A stretch of 64,000 nucleotides of DNA from Plectrocnemia conspersa (lineage: Eukaryota > Arthropoda > Insecta > Trichoptera > Polycentropodidae), in the NCBI GenBank assembly GCA_009617715.1, contig VTFK01000149.1, positions 744,001 to 808,000 of the forward strand. Direction: 5' to 3'. Below, piece by piece: positions 1-10,300 of the stretch. The notes beneath the pieces are model-generated. The model was not told the origin of the DNA, did not search any database, and saw only the letters and a list, made by a program, of their open reading frames with translations. Numbering within the stretch: position 1 is the first letter of the stretch; every line of letters starts with the position of its first letter. The position numbers were made by a program, and so were the translations under genes.

Positions 1-348
1 GCAAAAATATGCAAATGCAGCGAAACTTTCAAAGTTAGGGATATCCATGGGAGCAATGCAAACTTTAACTATTTAAAAAGTTTAATTTATGGATATGAAT
101 TTCGAATTGTTTTCCTAGCAATATATACTCCAACAGCTTATTTATTATGTCAGATAGTATCTGGAACACGCCTTGATGAACTTTATTTTTTTCGCTCAGA
201 CCTTGGCGACCTTGCAAAAGTTGTTGGACTTCTTCGTTGAATACTTGCTCTCGTTTACTTGACAAGCGGCCATCAATTTAACTTTTTTCCGCCTTTGAAG
301 TACCGGTTTTTTCGATGTTCTATTTATAGTACGCATTTTTTGTTACAG
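1..348 (+). other. partial intron of the first cuticular gene
   Basis: The stretch ends in a pyrimidine-rich tract and a splice acceptor (tgttacag, 341-348) directly before the coding exon. RR cuticular genes usually have a first coding exon of only about four codons; I could not find a convincing one here, so it probably lies upstream of the window. Nothing else is recognisable. Confidence 0.6.
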
Positions 349-1272
349 GTGGCTCTTTGCTGTGTTTTTTCGGTAGCGCACGCTAGCATTATTCCTTTAT
401 TCTACACATTGCCATCTGTGTCGCATTATCATTCCCAAGATACTCTGGGACAATATTCTTATGGATATTCGGGCGGTCCATCTGCCAAACACGAACTCAA
501 GACCATCGATGGTGTAACTTTCGGCGGATACTCTTACATCGACGCTAACAATGTCCTTCAGTCCGCTAGCTACGTAGCTGACCCCATCAACGGATTTCGA
601 GTTGCAGCTACCAATATCCCAGAACCTGTAAAAGCTCCAGAAGTACTAGAAGCTCCAAAAGCCCCCGAACCAGTGGCTCTTGAAATTCCAGTCGGTCCTC
701 AAGAAACACCGGAAGTAGCTGCTGCTAGAGCGGAACATTTAGCAGCTCACGCCGCCGCTGCTTCTGGAGAACATAGCCGCAAACGTCGTTCATTATTTTA
801 CTCTGCTCCAATTCCATTGACTTACAGTGCTTATACTGCTCCATTCCACTATGCTCCAGTTCCATACACCCAACTCCACTACGCTCCAGTGATCAGCACA
901 CAACACGTTACCCAAGATACTCTCGGACAATACAACTATGGCTATCACGATGGACTTTCATCCAAAGCTGAGACTCGCGCTTTTGATGGAACAACAGTCG
1001 GAGGCTATTCGTACTTGGACCCTAATGGTGTAGTACAGAACGTACAATACACTGCCGATGCTCTCGGATTCAGAGTTGCTGCCAGCAATCTCCCAGTCGC
1101 TCCAAAACCCATCGAATCGGCTCCATTAGAAGCTCCTCTTCCAGTTACTGAAACACCAGAAGTAGCCGCCGCGACCGCTGAGCATTTGGCAGCTGTTGAA
1201 AAAGCTAAAGCTGAAGTTAAGGAAGAAGACAAAGAGGAAAAGGTAGAAGAAACTAAAACTGATGAAGAATAA
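349..1272 (+). CDS. cuticular protein with two RR chitin-binding modules (last exon, 5' partial)
   Basis: Structural protein of the cuticle that is secreted and binds chitin through RR (Chitin_bind_4) domains. The exon opens in phase 0 after an acceptor and immediately encodes a hydrophobic stretch ending in Ala-His-Ala-Ser, the rest of a signal peptide whose start Met lies in a missing upstream exon. Module 1 begins with DTLGQYSYGYSGG (nt 439) and ends in FRVAATNIP; module 2 begins with DTLGQYNYGYHDG (nt 916) and ends in FRVAASNLP. Each module is followed by a Pro/Ala linker with the shared phrase ETPEVAAA and EHLAA, so the protein is an internal duplication. A furin-like RKRR (nt 778-789) separates the halves. 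The C-terminus is a Lys/Glu-rich acidic tail. The reading frame is open upstream to 259, but that part is intronic. Family assignment is secure; the RR subtype is not decided. Confidence 0.9.
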   Translation: MALCCVFSVAHASIIPLFYTLPSVSHYHSQDTLGQYSYGYSGGPSAKHELKTIDGVTFGGYSYIDANNVLQSASYVADPINGFRVAATNIPEPVKAPEVLEAPKAPEPVALEIPVGPQETPEVAAARAEHLAAHAAAASGEHSRKRRSLFYSAPIPLTYSAYTAPFHYAPVPYTQLHYAPVISTQHVTQDTLGQYNYGYHDGLSSKAETRAFDGTTVGGYSYLDPNGVVQNVQYTADALGFRVAASNLPVAPKPIESAPLEAPLPVTETPEVAAATAEHLAAVEKAKAEVKEEDKEEKVEETKTDEE

Positions 1273-1285
1273 CTGCTTAAAAAGA

Positions 1286-1291
1286 AATAAA
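1286..1291 (+). promoter_or_regulatory. polyadenylation signal AATAAA
   Basis: An AATAAA hexamer lies 14 bases after the stop codon of the two-module cuticular gene. This is very close, but no other candidate is as well placed. Confidence 0.6.
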
Positions 1292-2590
1292 ACTAATTCA
1301 GAATACCGCTAATATGAAACATAATTTCGTTAGATAAATGTTACCACAAAAACCGAAAATACAATTTTAAAACATCATAGCAATTTTTATTTCAACTTAA
1401 ATGTAAATGAGAAGTATATTTAAGCTATGCATAGGTATATTAAAATTAATTTGATGCCACTGTCTAATATTATTTATAAGTCTCAGTATATTTTTTGCTT
1501 TGAAGTTTTTTTTATAAAGCCATCCTGGAGTCACTATCCTTTGCAAAGCTTTAGATAGACAACGATAGAAACCTGTTTCGGAAAGGATCAACCGCATGAG
1601 AGGCAGTGAATACAAACAAAATTACGAATATAAATTTAGATTAAAAACGTGAATGAATAAAATCTGTATTAGAAATATTGCTTATGTAATAAGCTTATTA
1701 ATTTTTCACGTGATATTGAATTGTCAAACCAAGTGTAAAAATAAATGAAAAGAGTATCGTGTATTGTATTACTATATATAAATAATTATTGTATTTAACT
1801 TGAATAGTAACCGGATTAGTAGCAACCCTTTCTGTTGAAATATGTAGGCGTATGTTTCTTTGTATTTATGTATATTTATATAGATTATATGGATACTCTG
1901 AAATAATTCCAAGGATTCATAAACTGTGGATATATATATATCCACATGAAAAGGTATGCAAAATATTGTATAATAATATAATTTTTAATTCTTTAAAATA
2001 ATTATTACATTTTTAAAGGTTATTCAAACATCAATAGGCGTATTTAAACAACGCACACCAGAATAAAAATAAAAGGTTTTTGAGAACGACTTAATATACA
2101 CATAATAAAAATATGGTTTATTTAAATAAAATCATGTATTTAGGTATAATAATAAATATTTTTATCTAAAAAAAAAATTTAAATTATTGTAGCTGGCTAT
2201 AAAAATCTATTTTTTTAATAAAATGCTTAGCAAAATATTAAAATTAGAGACATCTGTATATTAAAGCATATATTTAGATAAGTTATTATTTTTTATAATT
2301 ATTATCACTTACTCTACTAATTTACTTTTTTTTTACAATTTATTTATGCTGATAAAGTGAAAAAATTTATCATAGAATTAAGGAAAAATCGTCACGAGAA
2401 ATCTTTTAGGGTACTGTGGTATTTTGGTTGATTCATTATAGTTTTAATGATGTCTTATCTAATTTATTTCTAATTAGTATATTTAAAAAAATTATTTATT
2501 ATTGTGTATTAAAATAAGTGGTACCAATTCTTGGAACACATATTTTATTTTATGTCCGAAATAGATATTATGACATACCTAGATACGTGA
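1292..2590. other. AT-rich intergenic spacer
   Basis: No coding potential, repeat structure or RNA gene recognised; mostly A/T runs. Confidence 0.6.
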
Positions 2591-2597
2591 TATAAAA
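2591..2597 (+). promoter_or_regulatory. possible TATA box
   Basis: TATAAAA stands 38 bases before a Met codon in good context (AAAATGG) that opens the candidate small gene. The short distance leaves room for only a very short 5' leader. Confidence 0.25.
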
Positions 2598-2628
2598 CTG
2601 CACTGTAAAATATTCAAGTCGTCTTAAA

Positions 2629-2951
2629 ATGGAATTAACTGTACCAGATCTAACGGTCAAAGTGGAAGCGGCTGCTTTTCAACGGTGTCAATTTGGCTTA
2701 AGCTCCGCTATATTTAAGTTCAGGTATAAGTGTGTATTTCAAAGTGAAAATTCATTGAGAGGAGATCAATCTGGATAATCTTAGTCGGAACTGGAATATT
2801 TTTTTTATCTGAATAAAATATTATTGGACTTCTTCAGCTGTTAAACAGGTACATGCGTCTGGTGTTGCATGAATCCGGCAACAATGGAATTTGTAGACAC
2901 CTGCTATCAGCTTGGAGTAGCGGTTTATGCACAATTGGTTTATTATCTTGA
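2629..2951 (+). CDS. candidate small two-exon gene, unknown product
   Basis: Exon 1 (2629-2723) encodes MELTVPDLTVKVEAAAF and onward, 31 codons plus two bases, ending CAG|gtataag. A 125-bp intron ends ttaaacag at 2848. Exon 2 (2849-2951) continues in frame for 33 codons to TGA, giving about 65 residues. If unspliced, the first frame stops after 50 codons. Both open stretches are clearly less AT-rich than their surroundings, and a TATA-like box precedes them. I do not recognise the protein; it lacks a clear signal peptide or motif. It could equally be a transposon fragment or chance. Confidence 0.22.
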
Positions 2952-3981
2952 ACGCTATTTGTGCTGTTTACAAAATATGAAATGGATATATATTTTTGGT
3001 TCATTGTTCTTTTGGATTATGTTGAGAATTCTTCAATTAAGGTTTATTGAAACTCTTATTTTATTAAAATTAGTAATTATATTTTAATATTATTTAAAAG
3101 ATCGACAAGACAAATAGAGTTTTACAATTGACATGCAGAAATCTAGCAAATACTTCATTAAGCTCGTCTAGAATACAACACTAATTGTCTTGCATCGAAT
3201 AAGCATTGCTTAAATTATATTTTTTTATTATCAGATTGTCGCTAATCAGATTTCAGCAAAAAAATGATTTGGATGTAGAGCTAAAATCTAAGGCGACTAG
3301 CTTACTATTTGATTCATCAATTATTCGTCTAAGAAAAATTGAAGAACCATTATGAAAATATGTGACAGTACATATGTTCCATAATATACGCGAAACACCC
3401 GCCATGTGATAAATGGACGGCTAACACACGAATCACTTGACGAACTGCAATCACCAACCGAATCATCGACGACTACAAGGAATACTCTCAAACTGACGAC
3501 AACCCGACTGACTCAATACCCACTCATCTGATACACATTTTTGATTAAATATATTTTATATATAATGAAACATAACCGCGTCTAGAAATTAGCTTACATT
3601 AAGTCTCGTTGATTTTATTTTGTCTGTAAATCTATTTCATGAGACACACAACTCGTTTCAATAATGGCTTCGTTAATATGATTTATGTACCTTTTCTCAA
3701 ACTTTTCTTGACTTGTTTTATTTTATTTTGCATATGCCTACAATTATCTTTTCTTGCATATTTATTGGTACTGATGTGCGTCTGAAAGTAAACTAAAAGA
3801 TACTATATATAATAAATATCCATATATATAATTATATATTTTGAATTTAATTACTTTATATGATTTAAGGTAGTATACTAGATCAAGGTTCTTTACTGAT
3901 GCGCAAAAAAATATGATATTAAAAATTTATTATATCTAAAATGTTGACAAACGCGATGAAAGTTTCTAAGTAGTGTATCGA
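2952..3981. other. intergenic spacer upstream of the second cuticular gene
   Basis: No gene recognised. A low-AT patch at about 3390-3540 shows no frame or repeat I can identify; it may be a decayed transposon. Confidence 0.5.
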
Positions 3982-4016
3982 CCCACGTGTTAAACACTGG
4001 ATTCTTCTCACGTGGG
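3982..4016. promoter_or_regulatory. inverted pair of CACGTG E-boxes
   Basis: CCCACGTG (3982-3989) and its exact reverse complement CACGTGGG (4009-4016) flank a 19-base spacer, about 104-138 bases upstream of the TATA box of the second cuticular gene. CACGTG is the core bound by Myc-, USF- and CLOCK-type bHLH dimers. Which factor acts here is unknown. Confidence 0.4.
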
Positions 4017-4119
4017 ATTACGACCAGATATTCACCCGAGAGCGACTCCTGAGGTGTCCCAATGTGGGAGGGTGTTTTTAGTTCCGAGCATCCTGTATAG
4101 ATGCATCTCGCTACGAAGC

Positions 4120-4154
4120 TATAAAAGCCTGCAGCAAAACACATGAAACTCATT
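4120..4154 (+). promoter_or_regulatory. core promoter (TATA box and initiator) of cuticular gene 2
   Basis: TATAAAAG at 4120-4127 is followed 30 bases later by TCATT (4150-4154), close to the arthropod initiator. Starting there, the leader to the donor at 4201 contains no ATG, which fits a non-coding first exon. Confidence 0.65.
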
Positions 4155-4200
4155 TATCCAGAAACAATTCTCGTGTTCGATTCTATTCAGCGACCAAAAG
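4151..4200 (+). other. non-coding first exon (5' UTR) of cuticular gene 2
   Basis: About 50 bases from the predicted start site to CCAAAAG|gtaatc at 4200/4201. The following intron is only 73 bases (4201-4273) and ends tattatag directly before the start codon. Confidence 0.6.
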
Positions 4201-4273
4201 GTAATCACGTATAACTGTACAGATAGCTATTATGTATGATTATAAAAATCTTGCTATTATTTTTCTATTATAG

Positions 4274-4395
4274 ATGAAGACATTTCCGATAGTAGCACTG
4301 GTCTTTACCATCGTAATAGCTGAACCGATAGATCACAGGGAGGAAACGATAGCTGATGTGCAATTTCACAGTCAAGGCAGAAACGGGCAATACAG
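4274..4395 (+). CDS. cuticular gene 2, coding exon 1 (signal peptide)
   Basis: Starts at the ATG that directly follows the acceptor; 40 codons plus two bases, ending GGGCAATACAG|gtaatt inside the Gly-Gln-Tyr start of RR domain 1. Confidence 0.85.
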
Positions 4396-7300
4396 GTAAT
4401 TTAATTTAAGGGTTAAAGTAAGGGTCGAAGCGCTATAAAATTAAAACGAAGGAAGCACTTGAATTAGTAAATTTTATATTTATTTATAAATATTTTACTT
4501 TTTATTAAATGCAAGTTCTAGTTATTAGTCATACTATTTTTTTATAAATAGTATGATATGTATTTTATTTTTATTATAAGATTTAAGAAAATAAAAAAAG
4601 TCGATGCTGTTGCTAAAAATGCTATTTTCAATTAAACTGATGTACAATATATAACCGTGCATATATCAATAAAAATATGTTTTTTACCTGTTGCTCTAAA
4701 TATATCGGTTTATTTTGAGGTTCATCTGAGCTTTAGCATAAATTTAATTTTAGACTTTTCATCTTCATCAAATAAAACTGGAGAAGCTTATTTTGATATG
4801 TAAATAGAAACATATCCGCCATACAAAATAAATAAACATGTTGGATTTAGCCAACTTTTTTCGCCTGAATACTTTTTATATTTAATGACTGAGTGATTTT
4901 AGTTACTACAACAAACACGCATCGTATTTTTTTATTGTGCTTGTCTCGTTGGATCAAATTGGGATTACGTCTGTATAAAAAATCTGTCTAGGCTTGCTTC
5001 ATGGATAAAGTTTAAATAACCATCTCTAAAAATATATTAAATGCCACTTAGACTGTATGATTTTTACCATTCGATTATGATTATAATTTGTAATAGAGAT
5101 TCGTTATCAAACATATGTGTATGTGTATAAAGTGGGTAGGCGTTTATGCTACATTAATTTTCTATTAAGAAAAGCTTTTAATGGTGCGTTTGTACCTTTA
5201 CACGTGTACCTTTGTACAGTATGTACATAGTATGATATTATAGAGGCCAAGTTCCCTTTCGCACATGAACGTCGTATAATAGAGCTTTTAAGTTTTCCCG
5301 TTTTTTGTCAGAGTTGGGTAAGGTAAAGCTTTTCAGGTGTTAATTGAATCGCTAATGAGTGTAGTACAGAGGTTGGAAACTTTTTAGTTTTTGTCTTAAA
5401 ATATGTATGTACAACGATGATATCCATTTGACTAGTAGCAAAACTCAATGTTCAGTAAAAAATATCAGAATCAAAGTATATTTTTTTAACTAATATAATA
5501 AATATATTTTTATACAAAGGTGTATAAAAATATTTAATACAACGCACTAAAGTATTTTTGCTTTTTAAATAAATCTATTTTTCATGAAATTTTGGAAACA
5601 TCTTACTCGAAAATTGTCATTTTATTTAAATAAAATGTTGATGTTCTAAACTGTAAAAATGAAATATAAAATTAACAAATTTACGCACAAACTAAGTAGT
5701 AAAATAGTATCAGACAAAATTCGAGAAAATACTATAAAAATTCACTGAAAACAGATTTTTATTTTTTTTATAAAATAGCAATACGTTAAGGTTTTATGAT
5801 GTTCTTAATAGACTTTTGTACTTCGTTTTAAAGTTAGTGAGAATGTATAATCAATATTCGCCGAGATAGGATTTTAAAACGGTAGTTGTATTTTTATCGC
5901 TTATTAAAAGAATTTGCAGCTTTACAGCCAAAATAATTACAGTTTTAAATTCAATAAAAACTGCATTGTTTAAGTAACGTTAAAAAAATCAGAATGTTAA
6001 CGTTAAAAAATCAGAAAACAAGAAATTATTTATTAAGCAAGATTATTATATTATTGCATTTTAAGTACACGTGAACGGTTCTTCTTAATCAGCATCCTTA
6101 TTTGTATATGCAGGCTCATTCTACATTATTTAAAATTTGCGTCATTTGCGCTTTGCAATTATTTTTTTATTCTCAAGTTGCCCTCTTCCCATATATAAAA
6201 AAACAGAATTATTTTTTTATAAAAATGTTTTCAAATAAGAAATAAATAATAAAAATAAAAAACAAGGTTGTCTTTGTTGGTTACAAAACTGGTTACAAAA
6301 CGACAGTTTTAGACGTGTATATTTTTAAAAGCTAATCCAAATATGTTGGGAGGATTTTAAAAAATCTCGAAAACATTAAAATATTTTTTAGGAAGAATGC
6401 TTACAAGACCATTACCAAAATTAAAATAAAAGTCATTTAGGATACTTTTTAATTTCTCTAACCTGATTTTAATTAAATTTTATAATTGATTTGTATCAAA
6501 GCTCACAAAAACGTTTATCATTGATAATCACAAGATTATGGAGCATATATTTTCAATGCGTTTTTGCCTTTTATATTATTCAAATAATGGAGTGCGCGAA
6601 TACCGGACCCTTAACTTTTTGGGCTTTAAATATTATTTTTGCTTCATTCTGATTTTTTTAATGTATTTTAAAATTTAATTATTGAAATTAGACATTGATA
6701 TTTAAGATTTTTAATGATAGTCGAAATGGTTTAATCTATAAAAAACTACTTACCATTATCAATTCATTTGAAAATAGGTTTATAACTTAGCTAAATATTT
6801 CCAGACGAAAACATTTTATATTATTTAAGGTTAGATTTGAATTAAATATTAAATAATGTTTATAACTTTAAGATTAGGTTTAAATCTTAGCTAGATAATA
6901 ATTATGTCAGTATTCAAATATATCAAAATACAATAGACACGGTAAATTGTGAACGTGCTATTTGGGTGCGTGTAGTTGGGGGACTAGAAAATACTCATAC
7001 ATTTTTTTGCAATACGTACGTACGTGTGTGATGAGATATCCTCCCTTTGGCAAGCCAAAATAGCATTTCCCCAATTAATTGTGTTGTTGGGGGGTCTACT
7101 GTATCAACATTATTATATTAAAAATAACGGTATCTTAGAATAAAATATTTAAGGTATTTTTTATTGTATAGATTGTGTTTCATTCTGTGATGCTTCATTT
7201 TAACGACCAGAAAGTTTACCGATTGCTAAATTTAGCAAATGTAAAATTCTCCGACCGCGTAATTCATCGAACGGAAAGTTCACCGATTCTATAATTAATC

Positions 7301-10300
7301 GCTGATGATTAAATTTTTTAGTATCTTTAGAAAGTTCACGGTTACTTGAAAAAGTGATTTATTAATACAATTGAATATCTTCTTGGTTCTCAATGTGTCG
7401 GATTAAATAATTCATTGAAAATAAATAAATAATAATATTACCTATTACTATTATTTTTTATTGGTTTCATGAAAAATAGTTTTAGATGTAGATATCAAGT
7501 TCGTTAAGCACATGAAAAAACATTTTTTTATTCTATGAATGAAACCCGCTAAATTTTTATTTTTGCGAATTATCTTATGAATGTGTCCTAGGAACACCTT
7601 TTTATTTTTTAGACTTAGTTTATCAGTGACAAAGGATGGTATTCTTCCTTTATATCGAACGTCAATTATTTCTGTTTTGAATTTACAACTGATTTGCGTG
7701 CTAATAACCAAGTTAGCAATGCATTTCAGTAGTAGTATCTCCTTAGGCACATCCTGCATTTTAATTGGATTGAAAAATGGCATAGACATTATAAACATAC
7801 AACAATTCTGCGTCTTGTAAACTCTGTCACGTCAGTGTTGTTAATTTAGTAAAAAGCTTTGAATTTTCATGTATTCTTACTATGAATGGTTTTATATAAT
7901 TTTGTGTAAATTTATATATTTAATTATCACGTTCTTTATATTTTTTACTTGTAGAGTATTTAAAAAATAACTTAAAAAAATATCAGTAATGAAAATATGC
8001 TCCTGTATTGAAAACTCTATTTTATCTCGTATTTGCGATGTATAATAAATATAAATTGCATTATAAAATGTTTTTTTTGCTTCATATGAACGTATATTGT
8101 ATATATGCGTATGTTGAATGGCGTGATAAAGTTATATTATTTATCGAACAATGATATCCGCAGCGAAATACTCTGCTGCAAATGTGCTTGAAAGTTTCCC
8201 TGGACGAAACAATAGCGCCCGTCCGGAATAAAAAGGGGTTTAACCTGAGTCTTTCCCTTTTATATATTATTATCGCTACACATAAGTAAAGAGTATTAGG
8301 CGCTTATAAAAGGTGTTATTTATGTTTAGCTACGGCTACAGCAATGCTCAGTCTTCTAAGGAGGAAACTCGGTCACCCGATGGAAAAACTCGAGGATCAT
8401 ACTCGTATGTGGACGCAAATGGCCAGCTACAGAGTGTTTCGTACGTGGCTGATGCCGAAAACGGATTCAAGGTAAGATAATATCATAAGCACGTATTACC
8501 AAAACGATTTCAGTGGTGTAAGTTATTACTTGTCATTTGAAAGGTCGTGGGTGAAAATCCTCAATTTATATTTAATAATAATTTCATTTTCCATCAAATT
8601 TGCAAATTTAATTTTCACATTTGAATTTACAAATTTACCAAATAGCATATTTATTTTAAACAAAGGGCAAAATTTTGTCTTTTTTGTATATAATAGTTTT
8701 GGCTAAATATGATGAACAGAGCTATCGACAATCAAACTATTCTCGAGGAATTCCAGTTTTGGGTTTCAGAACCTCTTCGAGAATCACAGGACGTTAGAGC
8801 CAGGACTAGCCGACTCGCATATGGCTGTCGCTATCTGGCTTCTCAGTATACTAGCATTGCACATTGATCTGTTAAATGTGTGCTACGAGGAGCTGGTTCT
8901 TATTACTCATAAGTACTAAAATGTCAAATCAAAAACAATCACAGCAGGGGCGGATTTTTTACAATGCCGTAAACCCTCCCCCGTTCACATAAATGTGAAG
9001 TTTTAACTTTTTTATTATTATAATAAAATATACTCTTATAGTGAAACTACCCTCATTATTCTGCAACGGTTTCCACCGTGCGCCGTTTCTAGGTGTTCAC
9101 CACTAACACCACAGGGTAACCACACACACCACAAGTACCATCTCGCGCAAGTCCGCTTACAAAGTATGCTCCTGTTTCAAATGTGATTTATAAGAGAACT
9201 TCTAGGTTTCTTCGCTTACCATATTTCTGTTTCCATTTTTGCTTTTATCAACGAGCGCCGGTCGCGCTTAAAAGCGATTAAAAGTTTATATATACGAGTA
9301 TTTTATGTGCTTTGAAATTGTCCATTTAAAGTAAGAGTCTCGAACGAAATAAGCTTTGCTAAAATTAATTTATTTATATGTTTATATAAACAACGATAAA
9401 TCTTGATACTTTCACATGAGTTGTTCGAAAAATCACTAAAAATAAACCTTCATTTTTATTAATTAAATAATATTTTAGTAACTCCCAATATATGTTTTTC
9501 ATATTAAAACACCATAAGTAATTTATGATACTTTAAAAAAATTAACTTTTATATGCATTTTACATGATGTATTAAATCTGTAATTATATTTATCTGTGAA
9601 AACAGATATTTATTATTTTTGAGAAGTATTTTTTTTTATAAAACGTTTTATTAAATTACCAACTAATATTAATTGTTAGATCCATATTGGACTTTTTTAT
9701 CAGATGATTTTTAGCGGTTTTTTGAATGGTAGAAAAAACTTAAAATATATGTGTTAGGTCAGGGTTTTCCAACCTTTTTTGGCTCACGTACCACTTGGTA
9801 GTACATCACTAAAAATGATTGTATTTCGAGAAATTTTTTATTCTATTTGCATTATAAATTTTATAGAGTGACTATATTTCCCAGAACTCAATTTATTTAA
9901 GTTAAAAAAAAATACCAAAAGTTTTATTTTTTGTGATAACAATGAGACATTTAAACTTTACATATTAAAATGTTTTTTTTTTAAATAAAAGGTGCTGAAG
10001 CTCATTTCTTGTCGAAATTCAAAACCAGGACATTTAAAAAAGTATTTTTTTTAACAACTAATTTTTAATAAAAAAAATTACATAGAATTAAATTAAATGA
10101 TTTGTATAAAAAAAATGGAATGCGCCGCAGGCAATTTTTTTCCAAAAATTACCGATATTAATAGAAAATATATGTATATAGAGTACGCTCGGGATAAGGA
10201 TGCCGGTTTGTTATTGTGTGCGTGTACATGTATATGAGAGGGAGAAGCGATGTAGCGTGTACTTCGTTGTCTCACTTTCTCTTATAAGGACAGTCGCTGA

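Noticed and set aside
7451..7798. A 115-codon minus-strand open frame (MFIMSMPFFNPIKMQDV...) in an intron
   Set aside because: Lys/Ile-rich as expected of AT-rich DNA, overlapped by an open frame on the other strand, no known motif, no promoter or splice context.
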